From Variovorax boronicumulans (GTDB lineage: Bacteria; Pseudomonadota; Gammaproteobacteria; Burkholderiales; Burkholderiaceae_C), in NCBI RefSeq assembly GCF_019352895.1, contig NZ_JAAAFX010000007.1, positions 204,199 to 268,198 on the forward strand: 64,000 bases of DNA, given 5' to 3'. A model generated the notes under the pieces. That model was not told the DNA's origin. It worked only from the letters and a program-made list of their open reading frames with translations, and did not search any database. Below are positions 1 to 8,059 of the stretch, in pieces (position 1 is the first letter of the stretch; every line of letters begins with the position of its first letter). A program made the translations under genes and the position numbers.

Positions 1-369
1 GTCGACAAGATGATGCGCAAGCCGTATCGGGCCGAAGGCGTTGGTCATCATGATGTCTGTGACTTCCTGGTTGGTCGCCACAGCGGCACTCTGATGCATC
101 GCGCCCCAGATGCCAGAGTTGAGGAAGGCCACGTCGAAGCGGCGTGAGCCCAGCGACAGCAGGAACGCAGGGATCTCGTCGGGCCGAGTAACGTCGATGG
201 TCGCCACCGTAAGCCGCCGCGAATCCGCGTTGCCGACCTCCCGCAGTCCGGCAACGTCGGCTCCCCGCCGCGCCGTGCCCACCACGTGCCAGCCGCGCTC
301 GAAAAATTGACGTGCCAGTCCGAGGCCTAGGCCGCGCTCGGCGGCGACGATCAGGATGGATCGGGTCAT
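1..369 (-). CDS. Short-chain dehydrogenase/reductase, truncated by window edge
   Basis: The reverse strand from an ATG at 369 reads without a stop to the window edge (123 codons), so only the N-terminal part is present. It begins with a beta strand (ILIVAA) followed by ERGLGLG, a variant of the SDR glycine-rich cofactor loop, and later has FLNSGIW where classical SDRs have NNAG. This marks it as an atypical NAD(P)-binding Rossmann protein, probably an oxidoreductase of unknown substrate. A clear ribosome site (AAGGGAG) precedes the ATG. It lies 17 bases downstream of a second SDR gene on the same strand, so the two are probably co-transcribed. The C-terminal catalytic Tyr/Lys region is outside the window. 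Confidence 0.8.
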   Translation of the reverse strand, partial: MTRSILIVAAERGLGLGLARQFFERGWHVVGTARRGADVAGLREVGNADSRRLTVATIDVTRPDEIPAFLLSLGSRRFDVAFLNSGIWGAMHQSAAVATNQEVTDIMMTNAFGPIRLAHHLVD

Positions 370-386
370 CCAATAAACTCCCTTGG

Positions 387-1151
387 TCAAAGCGCGGTGT
401 AACCGCCGTCGGCAGCGACGATCGCGCCGGTCATGAAGCTTGAAGCAGGACTTGCGAGGAATGCGACAACCTCGGCGATCTCGTGCACCTGACCGACACG
501 CCCGAGTGGATGCACCGCGCCGTAGCTGGCCAGCGTTGCACGGCTGTCGGGCACGATGCCCTCTAGGATGTCCGTCTCCACCACCCCTGGCGCGACGGCG
601 TTCGCGCGAATGCCCAACCCGCCGTACTCCACTGCAATCACTTTGGTCAGTTGGGCGACCGCCCCTTTGGAAGCTGCGTAGGCTGACGTCTCCTTCAGCG
701 CGACGGTTGATGCGATCGAGGCGATATTGACGATCACACCCCCGCCGCCCGACACCATGGCACGCACGGCCTCACGCGCGTGCAGGAAGCTGCCGCGCGC
801 GTTTACAGCCATCACCGCATCCCATTCGTCGGCGCTTGTCTCCAGCAACGGCTTGTTGAGCGTGCGCCCGGCGTTGTTGACGAGGATGTCGACGCGGCCG
901 AACCGCTGCATCGCGAGAGCCAGCGTGGCGATGGCAGTTTCCTCCAGCGACACGTCGCCGATGAAGGTAACGACTCCGTCGTTCTCCAGTTCTCCCACTG
1001 ACGGGTTGCAGTCGCTGGCGACGACCACCGCGCCGCGTGCTCGCAGCGCCGCGACACACGTGCGGCCGAGGCCACGCGCGGCGCCCGTGATGATGGCGAC
1101 GCGTCCTTCTAGGCCTAGCGCGGCCAAAGAATTCTCAGGGGTGATTTGCAT
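387..1151 (-). CDS. SDR family oxidoreductase (classical)
   Basis: A 254-residue classical short-chain dehydrogenase. The cofactor loop TGAARGLG is at residues 22-29, NNAGR lies about residue 90, the active-site Ser is in NIASIAS, and Tyr/Lys are in YAASK; the C-terminal AADGGYTAL is typical of the FabG-like branch. Length and motifs fit an intact NAD(P)-dependent ketone or alcohol oxidoreductase, but the substrate cannot be told. I chose the ATG at 1151 because AAAGGA stands just upstream; an in-frame ATG 57 bases earlier would add a tail with no SDR features. It is divergent from the LysR gene at 1249, so that regulator probably controls the SDR pair. Base composition is less GC-rich than the DNA beyond 5.8 kb. 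Confidence 0.88.
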   Translation of the reverse strand: MQITPENSLAALGLEGRVAIITGAARGLGRTCVAALRARGAVVVASDCNPSVGELENDGVVTFIGDVSLEETAIATLALAMQRFGRVDILVNNAGRTLNKPLLETSADEWDAVMAVNARGSFLHAREAVRAMVSGGGGVIVNIASIASTVALKETSAYAASKGAVAQLTKVIAVEYGGLGIRANAVAPGVVETDILEGIVPDSRATLASYGAVHPLGRVGQVHEIAEVVAFLASPASSFMTGAIVAADGGYTAL

Positions 1152-1248
1152 GGGCGTTGTCCTTTGGAAGACAACTGTCGCCGATCGGCCGTCTAAAGTG
1201 AATACCACCTAAACTGAACGAACTCGTAAGTTGGATCACTGAATCGGA

Positions 1249-2175
1249 ATGACCTCGCAAGCTGAACCGTCCCTGAGCAGCACCGATCTCGCGCAGTTGC
1301 GCGCGTTCGAGGTCGTCGCCCGTCTGTTGAGCTTTAGTCGTGCGGCCATGCACTTGGGCGTAACCTCGTCCGCGTTGAGCCAGACCATCGGCAATCTCGA
1401 GAAATCCCTCGGCATCCGGCTCTTGAACCGCACGACGCGCAGCGTCACGCTGACGCTGGCGGGAAGCCACCTTCTGTCGCGTGTACATCCCGCGTTGGCC
1501 GAACTGGCGGACGCCGTTGCACTGGCGCGCCACCAGCGCAGCCAGCCGGCCGGCATCATCCGGATCCAGAGTTTCCGCGTTGCCGTGGATCAGTTCATCA
1601 CGCCGATGCTGGCGTCGTTCCACCAAGCCTATCCAGACATCGTCCTCGACGTTGAGATCGACGACCATGTAGCCGACTTCGTGGCCGATGGCTTCGATGC
1701 GGCGATCCGCGTGGGAGAAGTGATCGCGCGAGACTTGGTCGCGGTGCCGCTCGGGCCGCCGCTGCGCCAGTTGGCCGTCGCGTCGCCTGCCTACATCGCG
1801 CGGCGTGGCGCGCCCATGACGCCCCGCGATCTGGCTACGCACGCCTGCATCGGATGGCGCTGGCCCGGAAAGGCGAGGCCATATCGATGGGAATTCGAGC
1901 GTTACGGCAAGGCGCTGGAGGTTGAGGTGGCCGGGCCATTCATCGCGAACAGCCGCGACCTGTGCGTCCGCGCCGCCGCGGAAGGCCTCGGCATCGCCTT
2001 TGCGATCGAAGCAGTGGTCGAGCCCTACATCGCTGCGGGTACGTTGATTCCCTTGCTGCAGTCCTGGTCGGCACCGTTTCCGGGCTTTCATCTCTGCTTT
2101 CCGGCACAGCGACAAATGTCACCTGCCCTGCGCGCGTTCATAGACGCCATCCGCGCACCCGCGTCCGCGGGTTGA
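1249..2175 (+). CDS. LysR-family transcriptional regulator
   Basis: A 308-residue LysR-type regulator. The N-terminal winged helix-turn-helix covers about residues 12-70 (LAQLRAFEVVARLLSFSRAA, then SALSQTIGNLEKSLG and LLNRTTRSV), followed by a periplasmic-binding-like effector domain with the usual DAAIRVG and GLGIAF segments. Length is normal for the family. It is divergent from two SDR genes with a 97-base gap that should hold the shared promoter and operator, the classical arrangement in which the regulator controls its neighbour and itself. The effector is unknown. Confidence 0.9.
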   Translation: MTSQAEPSLSSTDLAQLRAFEVVARLLSFSRAAMHLGVTSSALSQTIGNLEKSLGIRLLNRTTRSVTLTLAGSHLLSRVHPALAELADAVALARHQRSQPAGIIRIQSFRVAVDQFITPMLASFHQAYPDIVLDVEIDDHVADFVADGFDAAIRVGEVIARDLVAVPLGPPLRQLAVASPAYIARRGAPMTPRDLATHACIGWRWPGKARPYRWEFERYGKALEVEVAGPFIANSRDLCVRAAAEGLGIAFAIEAVVEPYIAAGTLIPLLQSWSAPFPGFHLCFPAQRQMSPALRAFIDAIRAPASAG

Positions 2176-2245
2176 GATACGGACCGACACAAGCGCTACT
2201 TCCTAGGTGCAGTGAAACTGCCGTTTGTTCGCGGCACTTTGGCGA

Positions 2246-2440
2246 CTGGGCGATCAGCGTGTGGGGGTCGGATTGCCATCGCCCGATGGTCGTTATTCGC
2301 ATAGATCACGACACGCCTGCACGGTGGCAGCGGTCACTGAAGGCTGCGATGGCGGGGGCGATCGCGGCGGCGCCGGACAGTGGCTGCTGAGCGCCGAAAA
2401 CTCCCCCAGCAGCCGATCATGTCGATGACCAGCAGGCCAT
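2246..2440 (-). pseudogene. Remnant of an isochorismatase-family cysteine hydrolase
   Basis: No intact frame exists here, but reverse-strand pieces line up by eye with the N-terminal half of isochorismatase-like hydrolases: GLLVIDMIG (the LLVIDMQ strand with the catalytic Asp), then in another frame AAAIAPAIAAFSDRCHRAGV, then VIYANND, then IGRWQSDPHTLIAQ. Together these match the usual order of LLVIDM, helix, AGVPVIYANDN and GRWRSD. At least three small indels separate the pieces: one near 2390-2410, then two compensating ones around the YANND segment. The catalytic Lys and Cys regions are gone. This is a decayed gene, consistent with accessory DNA. Confidence 0.6.
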
Positions 2441-2668
2441 CCCGCCGGCGGCTCGCTCTTGCGCCATCGATCGTCTGCGCGGCGTGGCTCCTGCTCTCGC
2501 CCGTCATTCCTTCTCCTGGTGCGAACGCCTGTGCCGTGACATATCGGATGGCGTCAATCTGATGTCGTGGAGCGCGGCATTGCGGCTGGGTGTCGATCGA
2601 GCGGTGGCGTCCATTCGAACACGCTCCAGAGTTGAAACGAAGCCGTCTCCACGTCGTCGAAGAGGGGG

Positions 2669-2815
2669 ATGTCCTATGTCGCTGCTGGCACGCTGTCTTG
2701 CGTGCTTCCCGGCTGGGCAGCGGTTCCGGCGCCTGTCCATGCCGTAGGCGTGTCGAGCCGCTACATGGATCCCGAAGTGCGCAGCTTCGTGGATCTGCCT
2801 GAGCGCATTCAAGGA
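2669..2815 (+). pseudogene. C-terminal remnant of a LysR regulator
   Basis: The forward frame from about 2669 reads YVAAGTLSCVLPGW, then PAPVHAVGVSSRYMDPEV and RSFVDL. This is the characteristic last segment of many LysR effector domains (AAGxLVxVLPxW, PxPVHAVYPxxR, KVRxFVDF). No helix-turn-helix or upper effector domain is readable upstream, and the reading after FVDL runs on without similarity. I see it as the tail of a deleted LysR gene, distinct from the intact one at 1249. The 2176-2850 interval therefore holds two unrelated gene wrecks and nothing else I recognise. Confidence 0.55.
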
Positions 2816-2853
2816 CAGCGAACTGGCCCGGCTGCGCACGGTCGACGCCACCG

Positions 2854-3228
2854 TCACGAGGTGACTTGATTCTCGCGAGCGTCATAGCTGCGCTGATAGT
2901 CCTGAATTGTGTTCATGTTTTCGACTGTCCAATCGAACAGGATCGAAAACGGTTCTTGCAACGATCGACCGAGCGGCGTCAAAGCGTACTCGACGCCGAG
3001 CACGCGCCCATCCAGAATCCTGCGCGTCAGCATGCCGTTGCGCTCCAGCTTGCGCAGCGTCTGCGTGAGCACACGCTGGGTGACGCCATCGAGGCGGCTT
3101 TTAATGCCATTGAAGCGGCGAGGCTCGCGCAACACTGCGAGCACCATCATCGACCATTTGTCGGCAATCTGGTCGAGGATCACACGACTCGGACAGTCGG
3201 CACGGTAGATCGGGTCAAGTTCATCCAT
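2854..3228 (-). CDS. HxlR-family transcriptional regulator
   Basis: A 124-residue winged-helix protein of the HxlR family: a short N-terminal segment with one Cys (YRADCPSR), ILDQIADKWSMMVLAVL, the recognition helix region RFNGIKSRLDGVTQRVLTQT, and the wing ending YALTPLGRSL. Start at 3228 is chosen for the GGAGGA ribosome site immediately upstream. It is divergent from the crotonase-family gene at 3331 with about 100 bases between, so it likely represses that unit; HxlR proteins often sense electrophiles or quinones. The single Cys near the N-terminus could serve as a redox sensor, as in related YodB/HypR proteins, but that is inference. Confidence 0.9.
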   Translation of the reverse strand: MDELDPIYRADCPSRVILDQIADKWSMMVLAVLREPRRFNGIKSRLDGVTQRVLTQTLRKLERNGMLTRRILDGRVLGVEYALTPLGRSLQEPFSILFDWTVENMNTIQDYQRSYDARENQVTS

Positions 3229-3330
3229 CGGTATCCTCCGGCATCCTTGGGATGCTTCAAGTGCGTAATTGACGCCAAGTATCCAAGCAATACCATGGGT
3301 CAACAAGCACACCTGGACAAGGAAACCGAG

Positions 3331-4164
3331 ATGACAGATACGGAATTCAGCAGGCTTCGCATTTCCAGCACGGATGGCGTCGCGAAGATCACGATTGAGA
3401 ACCCGCCGGTAAACGTCCTCGACGTCCGTCTGATGGGCGAGTTACGCCGCTTTCTTCTTTCCGTTCGCGACGATGAAAGCATTCGCGTGTTGGTTTTCCA
3501 GAGCGCGGATCCGGAGTTTTTCATCGCCCATGTCGACATGACATTGATCGACGAGCCGCATGCCTTCGATGATTTTGTTCGTGAAGCACCCGCCGGGCTC
3601 AACCCGTTCCAGGCGTTCGGTGAACTCTTGCGGCATCAGCCGCAAGTCACGATCGTCAAGCTCGCTGGATTGGCGCGTGGCGGAGGCGCGGAGTTCATCT
3701 CGGCGGCCGACATGGTTTTCGCCGCAGAAGGCCGAGCGGGACTGGCCCAGTGCGAGGCATTGATGGGTATCACGCCGGGAGGCGGGGCCACTCAGTATCT
3801 CTCCGGCCGGATGACGCGCGGTCGCGCGCTGGAGGTGATCCTCGGCGCCGATGTCATGGATGCGACAACCGCGGAGCGCTACGGATGGATCAACCGGGCG
3901 CTGCCTGAGGCGGAACTCGACGGCTTCGTCGATCGCTTGGCCCGCAACATCGCGGCCTTGCCAGCGGGTGTCGTCGCGGCGGCCAAGAAAGCCGTGCCCA
4001 TGGCAGACCTGCGGGAAGGTTTTCGCCGCGAGCACGATGCCTGGGCGGGACTCTTCGAGCGCCCGGCAGCTGAAAAACTCATCCGCGCTGGGCTCAAGGC
4101 GGGCGCGCAGACCAAGGCCGGCGAGAGGAACCTAGAGGGCCTGCTCAGAGGGCTGAAGGTGTAG
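3331..4164 (+). CDS. Enoyl-CoA hydratase/isomerase (crotonase) family protein
   Basis: A 277-residue crotonase-superfamily protein. Family landmarks are ENPPVNVLD near the N-terminus, the oxyanion-hole strands at FFIAHVDM and GLARGGGAEF, and CEALMGITPGGGAT, whose Glu sits where a catalytic acid of enoyl-CoA hydratases lies. Substrate cannot be assigned; it could act on an acyl-CoA or have drifted in function. The ATG at 3331 follows AAGGA; an ATG 36 bases earlier is less well placed. It is divergent from the HxlR regulator and followed, after 200 bases with no recognisable gene, by a quinone-oxidoreductase-like gene on the same strand. Confidence 0.85.
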   Translation: MTDTEFSRLRISSTDGVAKITIENPPVNVLDVRLMGELRRFLLSVRDDESIRVLVFQSADPEFFIAHVDMTLIDEPHAFDDFVREAPAGLNPFQAFGELLRHQPQVTIVKLAGLARGGGAEFISAADMVFAAEGRAGLAQCEALMGITPGGGATQYLSGRMTRGRALEVILGADVMDATTAERYGWINRALPEAELDGFVDRLARNIAALPAGVVAAAKKAVPMADLREGFRREHDAWAGLFERPAAEKLIRAGLKAGAQTKAGERNLEGLLRGLKV

Positions 4165-4364
4165 CGTCGCTGGAAGCTCGAGCCGCTTTCGGAACTGAGC
4201 CCTGCGAGCCTGCCAGTCGTCGCAAGCCTTCCATGCCATTGCGCCAGATCGAGTTCTCGACAGCGATTCGTGAGATGCAGCGCAGAGCCTTCGCCGCGTC
4301 AAGTGCGAGGCCGGAATCTGCCACTAGACGATCCCAGATTCACCGACCAGAGAAAGGAGAAATT

Positions 4365-5324
4365 GTGAAAGCAGCAGTTTATGACGCGGCAGGTGCTCCC
4401 GGCGTCTTGAAGTATGGGGACGTCCCCAGTCCAATGACAGGGCCTGACGACGTTCTGGTTTCCGTCGAGGCGATCTCGATCGAGGGGGGCGATCTGATCA
4501 ACCGTCGCTCAACACCGCCACCGCGTCCTCGCTGGGTCGTCGGCTACGCAGCCTCGGGCACGGTCATCGCAGTCGGATCGAACGTTCGCAGCCGTAAGGT
4601 CGGGGATCGAGTCGCAGCTTTTGACATGCAGGGATCGCATGCGGAGCGCTGGGCGGTGCCTGCGGGTCGCACGTGGCTCATTCCAGATGGGGTGGATGCG
4701 GCGGATGCGGCGGTGTTGCCAATCTCTTTTGGAACCGCGCATCATTGCTTGTTCACGCGAGGCGCGCTCCGGCCGGGAGAAACCGTTCTCGTCCAGGCCG
4801 CTGCCGGCGGCGTGGGTCTCGCTGCCGTTCAGCTCGCGGCACAAGCCGGCGCGACGGTCATCGCCGTGACAAGCGGCACGCAACGAAGCGATCGGTTGAT
4901 GGAACTCGGCGCCGACCATGTCGTCGATCGAGCGACGAGTAACGTCCTTGATGCCGTCCTGCAGATCACTGGCGGAGTCGGTGCCGACGTCGTCATCGAT
5001 CCAGTAGGGACGACGCTGCCAGCGTCGCTTGCCGCCCTCGCTCCGGAAGGACGACTCGTCTTCGTTGGCAATGCGGGCGGTGGCAGCCTCACCGTCGACC
5101 TTTGGCCACCCATGCAGTCCAACCAGACACTTCTGGGCGTGTTCATGGGACCTCTTTTCGAAAGGCCGACTGTTCGGTCGAGCGTAGACGACCTGCTACA
5201 AGCTGTCGCCACCGGCCGTATCCGGGCCGTCATCGAGCGAACGTTCCCCTTGGCCGAAGCTGCCGCGGCGCACCAATTCGCAGAGACGGCCAAGCCGCTT
5301 GGCCGCACCGTCATGAAGCCGTGA
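4365..5324 (+). CDS. Zinc-independent quinone oxidoreductase-like MDR protein
   Basis: A 319-residue medium-chain dehydrogenase/reductase without zinc ligands. The GroES-like N-terminal half is followed by the cofactor signature AAAGGVGLAAVQLA, ELGADHVVD and GGVGADVVIDPVG, typical of NADPH:quinone reductases. I use GTG at 4365 because AAAGGAG lies 7 bases upstream and KAAVYDAAG is the normal N-terminus of this family; an upstream in-frame ATG at 4233 would add 44 unrelated residues. Together with the HxlR-type regulator upstream it would fit a response to quinones or electrophiles, which is inference. Confidence 0.87.
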   Translation: MKAAVYDAAGAPGVLKYGDVPSPMTGPDDVLVSVEAISIEGGDLINRRSTPPPRPRWVVGYAASGTVIAVGSNVRSRKVGDRVAAFDMQGSHAERWAVPAGRTWLIPDGVDAADAAVLPISFGTAHHCLFTRGALRPGETVLVQAAAGGVGLAAVQLAAQAGATVIAVTSGTQRSDRLMELGADHVVDRATSNVLDAVLQITGGVGADVVIDPVGTTLPASLAALAPEGRLVFVGNAGGGSLTVDLWPPMQSNQTLLGVFMGPLFERPTVRSSVDDLLQAVATGRIRAVIERTFPLAEAAAAHQFAETAKPLGRTVMKP

Positions 5325-5656
5325 CGCACGTTCGGTCGGTGTTACCGCTGCGGGCGAATGCGGCGCGACGCGCTGCCGATGCGTTTTGCCGGGCGTTGTC
5401 GCGTTGCGACCCGATCAAACTGGATCAAGTCGCACCACCAGCAGGCAAAGTTGTCGCAGCCGAGCTCGGCGGCACGAACGCTCCAGGAGCTGCGACTTTG
5501 TTCACGCCCACATCTTCGAGCCACGGCTTGTCGCAGCAGGGCATCGACAAGGGTGAGATTGGTTTGCGCGGTCCTGATTGTTGTTCTGCGCAGACAATTT
5601 CAGCCTTCGCTGGATCGTGACATGAATCGTGACAGGACTTCACGAAACGCTTGGGT
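5325..5656 (+). other. Non-coding stretch at island edge, no gene recognised
   Basis: These 330 bases between the oxidoreductase and the tRNA-Asn terminator give only short frames with no family resemblance on either strand. I looked for an integrase remnant, expected beside a tRNA attachment site, and could not identify one. The 9-mer ATCGTGACA occurs twice (5614-5622 and 5626-5634). The composition is the lower-GC type of the first 5.6 kb. Confidence 0.5.
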
Positions 5657-5690
5657 AAAAAAAAGCCCGCTATCGTTTAGATAGCGGGCT
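5657..5690 (-). terminator. Rho-independent terminator of tRNA-Asn
   Basis: A perfect 11-bp inverted repeat (AGCCCGCTATC / GATAGCGGGCT, loop of 5) at 5664-5690 is followed on the reverse strand by eight T residues (5664-5657). It sits 25 bases past the tRNA 3' end and is a textbook intrinsic terminator for that transcript. Confidence 0.93.
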
Positions 5691-5714
5691 CTCCAGAGGC
5701 CTTGCGGCTTGTAG

Positions 5715-5790
5715 TGGCTCCTCGACCTGGGCTCGAACCAGGGACCTACGGATTAACAGTCCGGCGCTCTACCAACTGAGCTATCGAGGA
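5715..5790 (-). tRNA. tRNA-Asn (anticodon GTT)
   Basis: The reverse strand folds as a 76-nt tRNA with encoded CCA. The acceptor stem pairs TCCTCGA with TCGAGGA, the D-loop has AGCTCAGTTGGTAGAGC, the anticodon loop is CTGTTAA (anticodon GTT, Asn), and the T-arm has GGTTCGAGCCC. It is closely followed by an intrinsic terminator. The lower-GC accessory DNA of 1-5.6 kb begins just beyond its 3' end, the usual side for island integration. Confidence 0.97.
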
Positions 5791-5871
5791 ACAAGCCTTA
5801 GATTATAGCGTGATTTTTGGGCTCTCCAAAAAACGGAGCTTCGTGATGTCGTTTCGGGCTGAGGCGACGAC

Positions 5872-8022
5872 TCACAGCGTGACGTTCGCCCCCAGGCGCA
5901 GCGTGCGCGGCGCACCCGGGAACAGGTAGACGTGGCCGTACTGGTAGGGCGACTCCTTCCAGTAGCGCTTGTCGGCGATGTTCTCGATGCCCAAGGTCCA
6001 GCGCGTGGCCACGCCGCCCATGCGCGTGTCGTAGCGCAGGGCCGCATCGACGCGCGTCCAGGCGGGCAGGGTGATCGACCCGTCGGGCAGCACGTTGCGC
6101 CGGCCTTCATGCGAGAGCAGGCCTTGCACCTCGAGCCCCGGCACGGCCGCGATGCGATAGGCGGCCTGCGCACGCAGCACCTGCCTGGGCACGTTGGTGG
6201 GACGCTGGCCGTTGATCGCAGGCGAGAACTCGCTGCCCTCGCGCTTGGCATCGATCAGGGTCAGGCTGCCGCCCAGGCGCCACGGGCCGGTGCGGCCTTC
6301 GGCGCTGAGCTCGAGGCCGCGGTGCACGGCCTTGCCGTCGTTGCGGCCGATGCAGTCGGCACCGGCGTTGCTGCAGGCGTCGATGTTGCTCATGGGTCGC
6401 GAGATGTCGAACCACGCGGCCTGCCAATTGAAGTTCTCCTGGCCGCCCTTGAAGCCGACCTCCCATTGCCTGGAGACCAGCGCCGGCAGCGCTTCGCCCG
6501 CATTGGCGTATTGCGAGGCCTTGTTCGGCACGATCTGCGATTCGACGCCTTCGCCCCAGCTCGCGTAGGCCATCAGGCCCGGCTGCAGCGCATAGCTGAT
6601 GGCGACCCAGGGCGTGGTGATGCCGTCCTTGTAGCCGGTCGGGCGCGAGCCGTCGGTGCGCACGCTGTCGCGGTCGAGCCGGGTGTGGCGCAGGCCGACC
6701 CAGGTGGTGAGCCGCGTGTTCCATCGGATCGCATCCTGCAGCGAGAGCTCGGTCGAACGCTCGTCGCGGTTGGTGTTGGGGTCGTAGACCGCCGGTTCCA
6801 GCGGCACCACGGCCGTGCCCCAGATGTTGCCGGGCGTGCCGAGGAAAGTGTTGGTCTGGTCCTGGAAGCGGTTGCGCACGCGGCTCGCGAGCAGGCCGAT
6901 CGACAGGTCGTGCCGCACGCTGCCGGTCATGGCCTGGCCCTTGAGGTTGAGGCTGCCCGCGGTCTGCGTGCGGCGCTCGTTCTCGCTGCGGAAGTCGTAG
7001 AGGTCGAAGGTACCGTCGGAACAGTAGCGGTCGTAGTTGCCTTCGGCGCTGCAGCCGAAGGCATAGGCCAGGCGGTCGTCGCTCTTGAGGCGCTGCTGGC
7101 CGATCTGCGCGCTCCAGCGCCAGTCGGCATTGATGGCCTGCGTGAAGCGCAGCGTGCCGGTGAGCCCTTCGAAGACCGAGGGCTGCGACCAGGGCTGGTT
7201 GTTGATGTTGATGCGCGGGTCCATCGGCGCGGGCAGCGTGTTGCCGAGCAGGCTGAAGCCGTTCTGGCTGGGCTGCGTCTTCTTGCTGTATTCGATCTCG
7301 GCCTCGATCAGCGAGTCGCGCGTGACGCGCCAGTCGGCCGCCAGCGAAGCCATGTGGCGCTGGCCGTCGAGCGCGAAGGTGCGGGGCTTCAGGTCTTCGG
7401 CCGCCACGTTGAGCCGGTAGCCGAACTGGCGCTCGGCACCGAAGCGCCCGCCCAGGTCGACCGCGCCCAGCACGCTGCCGCGGCCCGAGACTTCGGCGCG
7501 CACTTCGCGCAGGTCGTTCTCTGTGGGCCGCTTCACCACGTAGTTGACCAGCCCGCCCGGCGCGCTGGTGCCGGCCTGGATGCCGCTGGTGCCGCGCAGG
7601 ATCTCGACGCGCTCCTTGTTGTCGAGCGCGATCGCGGTCTCGGCGCTGATCGGCAGGCCCTCGCGCCGGTAGTTGAAGCGGTTGTCCAGCACGAAGCCGC
7701 GCACCGTGAGGTAGTCCCAGTAGCCGGCCGAGTTGTAGGCGTCGGTGACCGAGGCGTCGAACTGCGTGAGGTCGGCCAGCCGGCGTGCGCCGCTGGCCTG
7801 CAGTTGCCGGCTGTCGACGATGGTGGCCGACAGCGGCACCTCCTTCAACGGCAGGTCGCCGAAGCCGGCGATGTCGGCCTGCGGCGGGGCGCTGCGTGCG
7901 TCGATGGTGACGGGGGCCAGCGTGGCTTCCTGCTGCGCCTGTGCGGCGGCGGCCATCGAGAGCAGTGCGGCGGTGACGGCCAGGGCGAGGGGAGAGAAGG
8001 CAGGAGAGCGAGCGACGGACAT
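5872..8022 (-). CDS. TonB-dependent outer-membrane receptor, last gene of the thi operon
   Basis: About 716 residues. A signal peptide covers residues 1-30 (hydrophobic run ending in AAAAQAQ), followed by a plug domain with LADLTQFDASV, DYLTVRGF, RVEILRGTSGIQAGTSAPGG and LVNYVVKRPT, then a beta-barrel with a TonB-box-III-like finish (ENIADKRYW, RTLRLGANVTL). The plug resembles TonB-dependent siderophore receptors (FhuA/FpvA-like), but the gene begins only 38 bases after thiE on the same strand, so transport of thiamin or a thiamin precursor across the outer membrane is a better guess from context. I chose the ATG at 8022 because it begins the signal peptide directly; an ATG at 8085 would overlap thiE. 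Confidence 0.88.
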   Translation of the reverse strand: MSVARSPAFSPLALAVTAALLSMAAAAQAQQEATLAPVTIDARSAPPQADIAGFGDLPLKEVPLSATIVDSRQLQASGARRLADLTQFDASVTDAYNSAGYWDYLTVRGFVLDNRFNYRREGLPISAETAIALDNKERVEILRGTSGIQAGTSAPGGLVNYVVKRPTENDLREVRAEVSGRGSVLGAVDLGGRFGAERQFGYRLNVAAEDLKPRTFALDGQRHMASLAADWRVTRDSLIEAEIEYSKKTQPSQNGFSLLGNTLPAPMDPRININNQPWSQPSVFEGLTGTLRFTQAINADWRWSAQIGQQRLKSDDRLAYAFGCSAEGNYDRYCSDGTFDLYDFRSENERRTQTAGSLNLKGQAMTGSVRHDLSIGLLASRVRNRFQDQTNTFLGTPGNIWGTAVVPLEPAVYDPNTNRDERSTELSLQDAIRWNTRLTTWVGLRHTRLDRDSVRTDGSRPTGYKDGITTPWVAISYALQPGLMAYASWGEGVESQIVPNKASQYANAGEALPALVSRQWEVGFKGGQENFNWQAAWFDISRPMSNIDACSNAGADCIGRNDGKAVHRGLELSAEGRTGPWRLGGSLTLIDAKREGSEFSPAINGQRPTNVPRQVLRAQAAYRIAAVPGLEVQGLLSHEGRRNVLPDGSITLPAWTRVDAALRYDTRMGGVATRWTLGIENIADKRYWKESPYQYGHVYLFPGAPRTLRLGANVTL

Positions 8023-8059
8023 GGAAGCAGGGAGCAGTCTGGAAAAAGTGAGGGGGATT

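Noticed and set aside
2866..3330. N-terminal extension of the crotonase gene reading through the HxlR region
   Set aside because: The frame is open, but it overlaps the divergent HxlR gene on the other strand and has no family similarity; the ATG at 3331 has its own ribosome site.
5325..5656. Possible integrase remnant beside tRNA-Asn
   Set aside because: I searched all frames for tyrosine-recombinase motifs such as the RHRY boxes and found none that could be defended.
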